Source: Urbifossiella limnaea
GTDB taxonomy: Bacteria; Planctomycetota; Planctomycetia; Gemmatales; Gemmataceae
NCBI RefSeq assembly: GCF_007747215.1
Contig: NZ_CP036273.1
Coordinates: 5,378,322 to 5,442,321 of the forward strand
Length of the DNA: 64,000 nucleotides
Direction: 5' to 3'
Positions 51,625-59,955 of the stretch are shown one piece after another. Each line of letters starts with the position of its first letter. Position 1 is the first letter of the stretch. The notes under the pieces were generated by a model that was not told where the DNA came from, did no database searches, and saw only the letters and a program-made list of their open reading frames with translations. The position numbers and the translations under genes were made by a program.

Positions 51625-54600
51625 TCACGACAGCAGCAGTTCCAGATCCTCGCGCTTCAACTCGGTGATCGGCCCCGCGTCGCCGCCGAGGATCGCGTCG
51701 GCCAGCTCGCGCTTGCTCGCCTGCAGCGCCAGCACTTTCTCCTCGACCGTGTCCCGCGCGATCAGCCGGTACGCGAACACCGGTTTCGTCTGGCCGATGC
51801 GGTGCGTGCGGTCAACGGCCTGCGCCTCGGCCGCGGGGTTCCACCAGGGGTCGAGCAGGAACACGTACCCGGCCGCGGTCAGGTTCAGCCCCACGCCGCC
51901 GGCCTTCAGGCTGATGAGGAACAACCGACACTCCGGGTCCGACTGGAAGTGTTCGACCCGCGCCGCCCGGTCCCGGGTGCGGCCGTCGAGCGACTCGTAC
52001 ACCAGCCCGGCCGCGTCCAGCCGCTTCTTGACGATCGCCAGCAGCGACGTGAACTGCGAGAACACCAGGACCTTCTGCCCGCTCTCGACCAACTCCTCCA
52101 GGTGGGGGACCAGCTCGTCGAGCTTCGCCGACGGCTCGCCGACGCGCTTGGGATCGACGAGCCCCGGGTGGCACGCCGCCTGCCGCAGCCGCAGCAGCGC
52201 CGACAACACTTGCAGCTTCGCCTTCCCGATGCCCACGGCGTCGACGCGGTCGAGGAGTACCTGTCGGTAGTGGTCGCGCAGCTCGTCGTAGAGCTTCCGC
52301 TGCTCCGGCCCCAGGTCGCAGTACACGGTCTGCTCCGTCTTCGCCGGCAGGTCTTTGGCAACCTGGTCCTTCGTGCGGCGGAGGATGTACGGCCGCAGGG
52401 CGCGGGCCAGCAGCTCCCGCGCCTCGGGGTCGATGCTGCGGCCGCCGGCCCCGACGCCGAACAGCGCCGCCTTGCCGAGCATCCCGGGGTTGAGGAAGTC
52501 GAACAGTGTCCACAACTCGCCAAGGTGGTTCTCGACCGGCGTACCGCTGAGCGCCAGCCGGTGGTCGGCGCGGATCAGCCGCACGGCCTTCGCCGTCTCC
52601 GTCTCGGCGTTCTTCGCCGCCTGCGACTCGTCGAGCACGCACGTGTCGAACCGGAAGGTCGAGAACGTCTCCGCGTCGTTGCGGAGGGTGCCGTAGGTGG
52701 TCAGCACGAGGTCGTACTTGTGGAAGTCGGAGCCGGTGCGGTCGCGGGCGGTGCCGGTGTGGTCGAGCACCTTCAGCCTCGGGGCGAACCGCGCCGCCTC
52801 GGCCTTCCAGTTGAACACCAGCGATTTCGGCACCACCACGAGCGCCGGGCCGCCGCGCGTGCCGGCGAGCAGGGCCAGCACCTGCACGGTCTTGCCGAGC
52901 CCCATGTCGTCGGCGAGGCAGCCGCCGAAACCGAACCGGCGCAGGAACCGCAGCCAGCCGAGGCCTTCCTTCTGGTAATCACGCAGCTCGCCGACGAACC
53001 CCTTCGGCGGGTCGGCGGGCGCGACGCCGGTGAACTTCTTCAGCTCGGCGCGGGCGCGGGCGAAGGCAGCATCGAACTCCACTTCCGGTCGGCTCGCCAG
53101 CAGCGCGTCCAGCACGCCGACCTGCGCCTTGGCGTAGCGGACGGAGTCGCCCTCGACGGTGCCGAGCGCCGCGAGGAGGCCGTTCTTCTTCAGCCAGTCT
53201 TCGGGGAGCAGCCCCAGGCTGCCGTCGCCGAGGACGACCGTGCCGTCGCCGCGGCGGAGCGCTTCGAGCAGCTTCGGCAGGGCCACGAGTTCGCCGCCGA
53301 AGTCGGCGCTGGCGCTGAGGTCGAACCAGTCGGTGCCGGTGCGGACGGCGAGCTTGAACAGGCCCGGCGTGCGGTACACCTTGCCGTCGGCCTCGACAAG
53401 CCACCCGGCCGCGGCCAGCTCGCGGGCGATCTTCGGCAGCGCCGCCGGCTTCACCTCAGGCACCTGCTCCTTGCCATTCCACGTCGGACGGAAGCCGAGC
53501 CGCGCGAGTTCGGACTGCGCCGCCGCCTCGGCGGCGGGGTCGCGCAGCAGGAAGCGGCGTTCGTCCTTCAGCAGCACGCCGCGGCCGGGCGTGTTTGCGG
53601 GTACCGACCGATCGGCGTAGAGGAACGTCAGTTCGCCGCGGAGCATCGGCGGGCCGTAGGTGCGGTCGGTCGGCCGCACCACGAGCCGCGGCCGCGGGGT
53701 GACCGCTTCCTCGGTAAGGCGGAGTTCGTCGGGCAAGATGACGCGCGGCAGCCGCGGCATTTGCAGCAGCTGCGCGGCGAGGTCGGCCCCCTGTTTCTCC
53801 GGCACGCGAACAGGTCCGCGGGCGAGCGTCTGCACCCAGGCGAAGGCGCCGCCGTCGCGGAACGCGGCGAACGTGTCGCCGAGCACGACCAGCCCCGGCG
53901 TCAGCAGGTCGGGCGCGGCGAGTGTGCGAGCCTCGTCGCCGCGGCGGAGCGAGCCGACGAGCCGCCATTCCTTGCCGGCGGGGTCGCGGGCAACCTCCAC
54001 GGCCAGCTCCCACGGCGGACCGGCGTCGTGCGTCAGCGGGCGCAGCTCGGCATCCTGCTGTGGGCGGAGGCGGACGCGGCCGCTCTCGGCGAGCAGCGGA
54101 ATGACCACGTCGAGTAGCGGCCCCTCGACCTGAACTCGGCTGCGGTTGGAAGCGGAGTAGTGGTTGTACCAGCCGCTGGAACTGTACACGGGTTCGGAGG
54201 CGTTCAGGAGCGTGAGGAGGCGGCGATCGACGGGGTCGGGGAGGTGCGGCACCTGCGTCTGCGAGACGACGCGGGCCTGCGGCTTGCCCCAGTCGCCGTT
54301 CTTCTTGCGCTCCGACACGGCCGTCTCGACCGTCAGGCGCGGGGTGACGGCGCCGCCGGTGGCGTCGAGGACGTAGACGATGAGGCGCTCGGGCTGTGCC
54401 CCCGCGGACGGTTCGAGCTGGCGGCGGAGGGCGTCGAGTTGGTCGAGCCACGCCTCGCGGGGCACGGCACGCGGCCGGCGCTCGCGGCGGCCGGGCTCGA
54501 ACTCCAGGGTCGAATCGTCGGGGTCGTCGTCCTCGCCTTCGAGGACGAGGCGGAGCGGCGGCGTGAGGGCGGCGCCGAACCCGCGCGCCTCCGCGGCGAG

Positions 54601-54846
54601 GACGGTGGCCCAGATGTGCTTGCACACGGCGCCGTACTCGGCAAGGTACGGGCAGGTACACCACGCATGAACCACGCGGCCCTCGACGACGAGATCGACC
54701 TCGTATTCGTCGGTGCCGGAGACAGTGGCGGCGACCTCGGAGGCGCGGACCGAGTCGAGGCGGACTGCACCGGCCCGGAGGTACGTGCAGCCGCGGTCGC
54801 GGACCGGGGACGACACGTGCGACGCGAGCGCGGCCGAGATGCCCAT
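51625..54846 (-). CDS. SWIM zinc-finger SNF2/RapA-type helicase
   Basis: A 1073-residue protein. The SWIM zinc finger CTCPYLAEYGAVCKH is at about 60-75. The SNF2 ATPase has ADDMGLGKTVQVLALLAG (motif I, about 644), VLDESQAAKN (motif II, DESQ in place of DEAH, about 737), LALSGTPVENHLGELW, then helicase C with VFSQFTSLL, GGVGLNLTAAGYVFLLDPWW and DRTHRIGQTKP (about 1010-1020). It would remodel nucleic acid-protein complexes using ATP. The ATG at 54844-54846 stands only 7 bases from a TACAAT (54854-54859), so the mRNA may be leaderless. Confidence 0.92.
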   Translation of the reverse strand: MGISAALASHVSSPVRDRGCTYLRAGAVRLDSVRASEVAATVSGTDEYEVDLVVEGRVVHAWCTCPYLAEYGAVCKHIWATVLAAEARGFGAALTPPLRLVLEGEDDDPDDSTLEFEPGRRERRPRAVPREAWLDQLDALRRQLEPSAGAQPERLIVYVLDATGGAVTPRLTVETAVSERKKNGDWGKPQARVVSQTQVPHLPDPVDRRLLTLLNASEPVYSSSGWYNHYSASNRSRVQVEGPLLDVVIPLLAESGRVRLRPQQDAELRPLTHDAGPPWELAVEVARDPAGKEWRLVGSLRRGDEARTLAAPDLLTPGLVVLGDTFAAFRDGGAFAWVQTLARGPVRVPEKQGADLAAQLLQMPRLPRVILPDELRLTEEAVTPRPRLVVRPTDRTYGPPMLRGELTFLYADRSVPANTPGRGVLLKDERRFLLRDPAAEAAAQSELARLGFRPTWNGKEQVPEVKPAALPKIARELAAAGWLVEADGKVYRTPGLFKLAVRTGTDWFDLSASADFGGELVALPKLLEALRRGDGTVVLGDGSLGLLPEDWLKKNGLLAALGTVEGDSVRYAKAQVGVLDALLASRPEVEFDAAFARARAELKKFTGVAPADPPKGFVGELRDYQKEGLGWLRFLRRFGFGGCLADDMGLGKTVQVLALLAGTRGGPALVVVPKSLVFNWKAEAARFAPRLKVLDHTGTARDRTGSDFHKYDLVLTTYGTLRNDAETFSTFRFDTCVLDESQAAKNAETETAKAVRLIRADHRLALSGTPVENHLGELWTLFDFLNPGMLGKAALFGVGAGGRSIDPEARELLARALRPYILRRTKDQVAKDLPAKTEQTVYCDLGPEQRKLYDELRDHYRQVLLDRVDAVGIGKAKLQVLSALLRLRQAACHPGLVDPKRVGEPSAKLDELVPHLEELVESGQKVLVFSQFTSLLAIVKKRLDAAGLVYESLDGRTRDRAARVEHFQSDPECRLFLISLKAGGVGLNLTAAGYVFLLDPWWNPAAEAQAVDRTHRIGQTKPVFAYRLIARDTVEEKVLALQASKRELADAILGGDAGPITELKREDLELLLS

Positions 54847-54853
54847 GCCGGTG

Positions 54854-54859
54854 ATTGTA
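54854..54859 (-). promoter_or_regulatory. Putative -10 element of a leaderless SNF2 mRNA
   Basis: TACAAT on the minus strand ends 7 bases before the ATG, placing the expected transcription start at or next to the start codon. No ribosome-binding site is visible. Confidence 0.35.
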
Positions 54860-54869
54860 GCGGCGCGGC

Positions 54870-55802
54870 CTACGACGGCGGCGATGGTTGCGGCGGGTAC
54901 GCCACCCGCACCGCGCACCACAACACGCCGCCGACGCATGACATTCCCGTCGCCAGCAGGAACACACTCACACCGACGAGCACGCGCTCGTTCGGCGGCC
55001 ACGGGTCCGGGCCGGCGTGCGTCACCACGTGGGCGCCAGCCGCGGCCGCCAGCGCGGCGCCGAGAGTCGCTTGCGATCCGGCCAGCACACGGAGCCATCG
55101 CCCCCCGGGCCGGCCCGGCGGCGCCACCGGTGCGAGGGCAATCACAGGCCCGCACCAGACGAGCCCCGCAGCCACGACGGCTACCGCACCCGCCACCACC
55201 GCGACGCCGCGCCGGCCGATCGCGCCCCACGAGTTGCCCGCCCCGTCCCACGTCAGCCACGCCGTGGCGGACGCGGTGCCGACCGTGGCGCCGAGCGCGA
55301 TCAACCCCGCACTCCCGCTGACGAAGGAGCGGGCCGGACGGAGCGCGGCCGTGGGAGTCGCGTCCGCCGGCCGATCGGGGTAGGCCAGCCGCACGAGGCA
55401 CCACAAGACCGCGCCGGCTCCGGCGAGCCCGAGCGTGGCGAACGTCACGACCAGCACGATCGCCCCGGAGCCCCCGGGTTGCGGACGGATTGGGTCGACC
55501 GCGAGGCCGACCGCCGCGGCAGGCGCCCCGGACATCAGCACCAGTGAGAGGACGCGCAGGCCGAATCGCGCCCCGGGCGGGGCGGACGGCGCGGGTGGGG
55601 GGGCCGTCAGAACCGTGAGGCACCACAAGATGCCGCCGACGGACGCGACGAGGGCGGCGGCCAACGCGACCGGGACCAGGAAGTACACCGCGCCCGATTC
55701 GCCGGCGGCCACGAACACGACGGTACCGAACCCGGCAAGACCGCAGACCGCCGCGGCCGTCCACGTCTGGACTGCGGCGAGGACGCGCAGCAACTTCCGC
55801 AT
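54870..55802 (-). CDS. Multi-pass membrane protein with internal (G)xLWC repeats
   Basis: A 310-residue, very hydrophobic protein with about eight membrane segments. Four related segments occur: GGILWCLTVL, GAVLWCLVRLAYP, AGLVWCGPVIAL and GGVLWCAVRVAYP, pointing to internal duplication of a two-helix unit. No transporter family is recognised. It starts at the ATG 55800-55802, 45 bases after the permease gene on the same strand. Confidence 0.65.
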   Translation of the reverse strand: MRKLLRVLAAVQTWTAAAVCGLAGFGTVVFVAAGESGAVYFLVPVALAAALVASVGGILWCLTVLTAPPPAPSAPPGARFGLRVLSLVLMSGAPAAAVGLAVDPIRPQPGGSGAIVLVVTFATLGLAGAGAVLWCLVRLAYPDRPADATPTAALRPARSFVSGSAGLIALGATVGTASATAWLTWDGAGNSWGAIGRRGVAVVAGAVAVVAAGLVWCGPVIALAPVAPPGRPGGRWLRVLAGSQATLGAALAAAAGAHVVTHAGPDPWPPNERVLVGVSVFLLATGMSCVGGVLWCAVRVAYPPQPSPPS

Positions 55803-55846
55803 CGCGGTTCCCTCCGCCGACACGACGACGGTCGGGGGCGGACGTT

Positions 55847-57229
55847 TCACCTCGGGTCGGACGACGCCGGACGAACGTCCGGCAGCAGCCGCGCAAGCGG
55901 CACGCCGACGGCGATCGTCGCCAGCCCCCACAGCGCCGGCTCGCGCGTCTTGTCGTCGTACAGCGCGTACCCCACCGTCCACGCCGTCAGCACCAGGAAC
56001 GCCAGCGGCGGCAGCGGGTACAACGGCAGCCCGTACGGCCGCGGCAGCGCCGCCCGCCGCAGGGGGAACACGCTCGCGATCGTCAGCCCCGTCAGCGCCG
56101 CCAGCCCCACCGTGGTGTAGCTCAGCAGTTGCTCGAACGTGCCCGACCACAGCAGCCCCACGGCCAGCGCCGCCTGCGTCAGGGTCGCCGCGGCGGGGGT
56201 GGCTCGCACGGGGTGGAGGCGGCCGGCGTAGGCGGGGAAGGCGCCGTCGCGGGCCATCGCGTACGCCACCCGCGGGCCGGTCAGCAGGTACGCACTCACC
56301 GCCGCCGTGAGGCTCAGGCCCAGCGCCGCCGATGTGGCCCGAGCGAAGTCAGAGCCGAACAGCGCCGCGGCCGCCAGCTCCGCGACGCGCTCCACGTCGC
56401 CCCGCGGCCGGGTCGTCATGCCCGCCGGGTCGAGGGCGTACACGTAGGCCACGTTCACCAACAGGTAGAGCGCCGTCACCGTCACCGCACCGCCGACCAG
56501 GCAGCGCGGCAGCGACCGCGCCGGGTCGCGCAACTCCCCGGCGATGTACGCCGCGCCGTTCCACCCGGCGTAGGCGTAGCCGACGTAGATGAGCCCGATC
56601 GCCAGCGCCGGCCAGCTGTCGCCGCGCGGCCACCCGCCCTGCTCGAAGTGCGTCCAGCTTCCGCGTCCGAACAGCAGCCCGCCGACGCTCAGGGCCAACA
56701 GCACGGCCACCGTCAGGAGCGTCGCCCCGGTCTGGAGCCAGGCGCTGTGCCGGTGGCCGAGCGTGTGCCCGAGCGCGACCGCCGTCACGAGCAGCGTCGC
56801 CCCGCCCTTCACCGCCACTTCCGTGTTCCACCACGGGAACACGCCTGACAGCGACGCGGCGAACGGGCCGACGAGGTGGGCCAGAGCCATGTGCGCGATC
56901 AGGGCCGTCGGCGCGGCGAAGCCGAGTGCGAACCCGGCCCACCCGGCGACGACGCCGGTGCCGCGGCCGAACGCCGCGCGGACGTACACGTAGTCGCCGC
57001 CGGAGCGCGGCAGCGTCGTCGCCAGCTCCGCGACGGTCAAGGCGCCGCACACGGCGAGGACGCCGCCGAGCGCCCATACGGCGAGCAGGCCGGCGGGGTT
57101 GCCGGTGTCGCGGAGGGTGTAGCCGGACGTGGACAGGATGCCGGCGCCGATCATGCTGCCGACGACGACCAGGTAGCCGGCCCACGGCCCGAACCGGCGG
57201 GCGTCGGCGGGCGCGGTCTGGTCGGGCAC
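55847..57229 (-). CDS. APC-superfamily amino acid permease
   Basis: A 460-residue protein with 12 hydrophobic segments. First helix VVVGSMIGAGILSTSGYTLR contains the GSxIGxGI substrate-binding turn; ELATTLPRSGGDYVYVRAAF is the APC signature; later YAYAGWNGAAYIAGELRDPA and GPRVAYAMARDGAFP. It should import or exchange an amino acid or related amine. The GTG at 57227-57229 was chosen because it leaves a normal 12-residue lead before helix 1; a GTG at 57286 would add 19 residues. Confidence 0.9.
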   Translation of the reverse strand: MPDQTAPADARRFGPWAGYLVVVGSMIGAGILSTSGYTLRDTGNPAGLLAVWALGGVLAVCGALTVAELATTLPRSGGDYVYVRAAFGRGTGVVAGWAGFALGFAAPTALIAHMALAHLVGPFAASLSGVFPWWNTEVAVKGGATLLVTAVALGHTLGHRHSAWLQTGATLLTVAVLLALSVGGLLFGRGSWTHFEQGGWPRGDSWPALAIGLIYVGYAYAGWNGAAYIAGELRDPARSLPRCLVGGAVTVTALYLLVNVAYVYALDPAGMTTRPRGDVERVAELAAAALFGSDFARATSAALGLSLTAAVSAYLLTGPRVAYAMARDGAFPAYAGRLHPVRATPAAATLTQAALAVGLLWSGTFEQLLSYTTVGLAALTGLTIASVFPLRRAALPRPYGLPLYPLPPLAFLVLTAWTVGYALYDDKTREPALWGLATIAVGVPLARLLPDVRPASSDPR

Positions 57230-57308
57230 GGGGATTGGTCCGGGGGCGAAGGAGGTTCTGCGAGGTCGGGCGGGCGCCGGCCCCACGCCCCCTTCATACC
57301 ACTACATC

Positions 57309-58163
57309 ATGCTTCTCACCAAGGCCGTCATCACCGCCGCCGGCCGCGCCCAGCGCGGCCTCCCCCTGCAAACCCTGGTCGACCGCGACGGCGCCGAGAA
57401 GAAGGCCCTCGAGGTCGTGCTCGACGAGGCGGTGGACGCCGGGGCCGAGGAGGTGTGCCTCGTCGTCGCCCCCGGCGACGAGGCCGCCTACCGCGCCGCC
57501 GCCGGCCCGCATGCCGGCCGATTGCACTTCGTGACGCAGGAGCAGCCGACCGGCTACGGCCCGGCGCTCTTGCTGGCACGCGGCTTCACCGCGGGTCAGC
57601 CGTTCCTGCACCTCGTGGGCGACCACCTGTACGTGGCGCGGGGGCCGGTGCGGTCGGCGAAGCAGGTGGCCGACCTGGCGCGGGCCGAGGGGTGCGCCGT
57701 GTCGGCGGTGCAGCCGACGCGGGAGGGCGTGCTGCGGTTCTACGGCGCGGTCGGCGGCCGCCGGGTGCCGCAGCGGGCCGACCTGTACGAGGTGCAGGAG
57801 GTGTTGGAGAAGCCGACGCCGAGCGAGGCCGAGCAGGTGCTGCACGTGCCGGGGCTACGGGCCGGCTTCTACCTGTGCTTCTTCGGCGTCCACGTGTTCA
57901 CGCCGGCGCTGCTGGACGTGCTGGCCGAGGGGGCGGGGGCGAACCCGCCGGACCTCGCGTGGGCGCTGCGGGAGCTGGCGCGGCGGGAGCGCTACCTGGC
58001 GCTGGAGGTGGCCGGCCAGCGGTACGACACGGGGCGGAAGTACGGCCTGCTGACGGCGCAGCTGGCGCTGGCGCTCGACGGCGTGGACCGCGACCGCATC
58101 CTGACGCAGATCGTGGACCTGCTGGCCGCCGACCCGCTACCTTCCGCCGCGGGACGGTGTTAG
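57309..58163 (+). CDS. GalU-like sugar-phosphate nucleotidyltransferase, diverged
   Basis: A 284-residue protein of the nucleotidyltransferase fold: VITAAGRAQRGLPLQTLVD at the N-terminus, AGAEEVCLVVAPGDE, EQPTGYGPALLLAR and LHLVGDHLYV (the Asp that binds metal and sugar phosphate). UTP-glucose-1-phosphate uridylyltransferases have GxGTR-x-x-P-x-TK at the start; here the loop reads AAGRAQRGLPLQ and the Lys is displaced, so nucleotide preference or activity may differ. No partner genes for polysaccharide synthesis are adjacent. Confidence 0.75.
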   Translation: MLLTKAVITAAGRAQRGLPLQTLVDRDGAEKKALEVVLDEAVDAGAEEVCLVVAPGDEAAYRAAAGPHAGRLHFVTQEQPTGYGPALLLARGFTAGQPFLHLVGDHLYVARGPVRSAKQVADLARAEGCAVSAVQPTREGVLRFYGAVGGRRVPQRADLYEVQEVLEKPTPSEAEQVLHVPGLRAGFYLCFFGVHVFTPALLDVLAEGAGANPPDLAWALRELARRERYLALEVAGQRYDTGRKYGLLTAQLALALDGVDRDRILTQIVDLLAADPLPSAAGRC

Positions 58164-58166
58164 AAT
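58161..58166 (+). promoter_or_regulatory. Putative -10 element (TAGAAT)
   Basis: TAGAAT overlaps the stop codon of the GalU-like gene and lies 38 bases before the ATG at 58199; no clear -35. Confidence 0.35.
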
Positions 58167-58198
58167 TGCCGTGGCTCCTCGACGGCCGAGGGACGGCG

Positions 58199-58447
58199 AT
58201 GGTGATGCGGAACCGACACGACGGCGGTACCTCCGGCTGGTGGGACGACCTGCCGCCGGCGATCAAGGCTCGGTTCGCCGAGCCGCCTCTCGTTTCCGCC
58301 GAGAGTCGGTCGCGGCCGTCCGCCCTGGAGTGGGTGCGCGAGCTGAGCCGCGTCGCCCTGTTGTTCCTGGCCGTGGCCGTCGCCAACGTGCTTTTCCTGC
58401 TCGTGGCACTGTCGTTCCTCGGGCACGGCCGCCCCACCCCGCCGTAA
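58199..58447 (+). CDS. Small single-pass membrane protein, 82 residues
   Basis: The soluble N-terminal half (GGTSGWWDDLPPAIKARF) is followed by one hydrophobic helix (VALLFLAVAVANVLFLLVAL) and a short tail. GAGGGA lies six bases before the ATG. No family is recognised. It ends 30 bases before the YHS-like gene. Confidence 0.6.
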   Translation: MVMRNRHDGGTSGWWDDLPPAIKARFAEPPLVSAESRSRPSALEWVRELSRVALLFLAVAVANVLFLLVALSFLGHGRPTPP

Positions 58448-58477
58448 CCCGCCCGTACCCTCTTCCTGGAGCCCCCA

Positions 58478-58927
58478 ATGCGCCGCCTGGTGCTGCCGTT
58501 CCTGTTCGCCGCCTTTGCCGTCGTCGCGCCGTCCGGCGTCGCCCAGGACAAGGCCAAGGCCCAGAAGTTCTGCCCCGTGATGACCCAGGACGAGATCGAC
58601 CCGCAGGCGTCCGAGTCGGTCATGTTCATGGGGGTGAAGGTGTACCTGTGCTGCGACACGTGTGTGAGCCGGTGGAAGCGCGACCCGGCCGCCTACGCCG
58701 ACCCGAAGCTCATCCCCGGACTGGCCGGCAAGCAACTGCCGCCGCGCGACATCCAGCAGGCGTACTGCCCCGTGTACCCCGACAAGCGGGTGTCGTCGAA
58801 GGACCCGTCCACGACGTACCAGGGGGTGAAGGTGTACTTCTGGAACGAGCTGGCGAAGAAGCGGTTCGAGGGCGACCCGGCCCGGTACGCGAAGGCCGAG
58901 CTACTGCCGCAGCTGCCCAAGAAGTAA
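58478..58927 (+). CDS. Exported tandem YHS/TRASH-like protein
   Basis: A 149-residue protein with signal peptide MRRLVLPFLFAAFAVVAPSGVA. Two copies of a YHS-like unit follow: FCPVM...VMFMGVKVYLCCDTC...WKRDPAAYA, with three Cys residues suitable for metal binding, and YCPVYPDKRV...YQGVKVYFWNELAKKRFEGD, in which the CxxC pair is replaced by WNEL. Family proteins bind metals such as copper or handle them; here the first unit may bind metal and the second be structural. Confidence 0.75.
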   Translation: MRRLVLPFLFAAFAVVAPSGVAQDKAKAQKFCPVMTQDEIDPQASESVMFMGVKVYLCCDTCVSRWKRDPAAYADPKLIPGLAGKQLPPRDIQQAYCPVYPDKRVSSKDPSTTYQGVKVYFWNELAKKRFEGDPARYAKAELLPQLPKK

Positions 58928-58949
58928 CGCGGGCGTGGGGATCGACAGA

Positions 58950-58977
58950 AAGCCCGGTGACGGCCGTCTCCGGGCTT
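58950..58977 (+). terminator. Terminator hairpin after the YHS-like gene
   Basis: AAGCCCGG (58950-58957) and CCGGGCTT (58970-58977) form an eight-base stem, 23 bases after the stop codon. A weak T-run follows. Confidence 0.55.
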
Positions 58978-59031
58978 CGTCGCGCATACACTGACCTGGC
59001 GCCCACCCCACCCTCACAACCCACCCTCCCC

Positions 59032-59811
59032 ATGCGCCTCCTCGTCCCCGTCGCCGGCCTCACCGCCGCCCTCGCCATGCTCACCCCCCCTGCCCCGGCC
59101 CAGGAAAAAAAGGCCACCCCGCTCTACGAGATGCGGACGTACTACAGCCCGCCCGGCAAGCTCGACGCGCTCCACGCCCGCTTCCGCGACCACACCGTCA
59201 AGCTGTTCGCCAAGCACGGCATCACCAACGTCGGCTACTTCGTCCCCGAGGGGGAGAACAAGGACAACAAGCTCGTCTACTTCATCTCGTTCCCGGACAA
59301 GGCGGCGCGAGACGCGTCGTTCAAGGCGTTCGCCGCCGACCCCGCCTGGAAGGCCGCCGCCGCCGCGTCCGAGAAGGACGGCAAGATTCTCACCAAGATC
59401 GAGTCGGTGTTCCTGACGCCGACCGACTACTCGCCGGTGCCGAAGATCGAGGCGAAGGGGAACCGCGTGTTCGAGCTGCGGACGTACACGACGACGAAGG
59501 GGAACCTGCCCGGCCTGGACGCCCGGTTCCGCGACCACACGATGAAGCTGTTCGAGAAGCACGGGATGACGAACGTGGTGTACTGGCACCGCGCCGCCGG
59601 CCAGCCGGGCGCCGAGAACAACCTGACGTACTTGATGGCGCACCCGTCGAAGGCGGCGGGGCTGAAGGCGTTCGACGCCTTCCGGATGGACCCGGACTGG
59701 CTGGCCGCCCGGAAGGCGAGCGAGGACAAGGCCGGCGGCTCGCTCACGGAGGCGACCAACGGCGTGTTGTCGGAGTACCTGGTGCCGACCGACTACTCGC
59801 CGCTGAAGTGA
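59032..59811 (+). CDS. Exported tandem NIPSNAP protein
   Basis: A 259-residue protein with signal peptide MRLLVPVAGLTAALAMLTPPAPA. Two NIPSNAP units: LYEMRTYYSPPGKLDALHAR...VGYF...FISFPDKAARD (about 31-130) and VFELRTYTTTKGNLPGLDAR...VVYWHRA...LTYLMAHPSKAAG (about 145-250). They share RFRDHT-x-KLF-x-KHG-x-TNV almost exactly, showing duplication within the gene. The fold is a ferredoxin-like dimeric barrel; function in bacteria is unknown. Exported tandem NIPSNAP proteins are common in planctomycetes. Confidence 0.9.
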   Translation: MRLLVPVAGLTAALAMLTPPAPAQEKKATPLYEMRTYYSPPGKLDALHARFRDHTVKLFAKHGITNVGYFVPEGENKDNKLVYFISFPDKAARDASFKAFAADPAWKAAAAASEKDGKILTKIESVFLTPTDYSPVPKIEAKGNRVFELRTYTTTKGNLPGLDARFRDHTMKLFEKHGMTNVVYWHRAAGQPGAENNLTYLMAHPSKAAGLKAFDAFRMDPDWLAARKASEDKAGGSLTEATNGVLSEYLVPTDYSPLK

Positions 59812-59863
59812 GGTGCTCTGGGAAGTCGGACAGGGTCTTCGAGGCCCGACCTGAATACCCAAC

Positions 59864-59902
59864 GACGTGCCGCGACCGCCTGACGCGTCGGCGCGGCACG
59901 TC
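59864..59902. terminator. Hairpin between NIPSNAP and the large convergent gene
   Basis: Arms GACGTGCCGCG (59864-59874) and CGCGGCACGTC (59892-59902) are exact complements. It lies between the two convergent stop codons at 59811 and 59956. Confidence 0.6.
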
Positions 59903-59955
59903 TTCATCTCACGCCCCTGGCGCCCCCGCGTCGGGCCGCGACGCCCCGAACCGAC

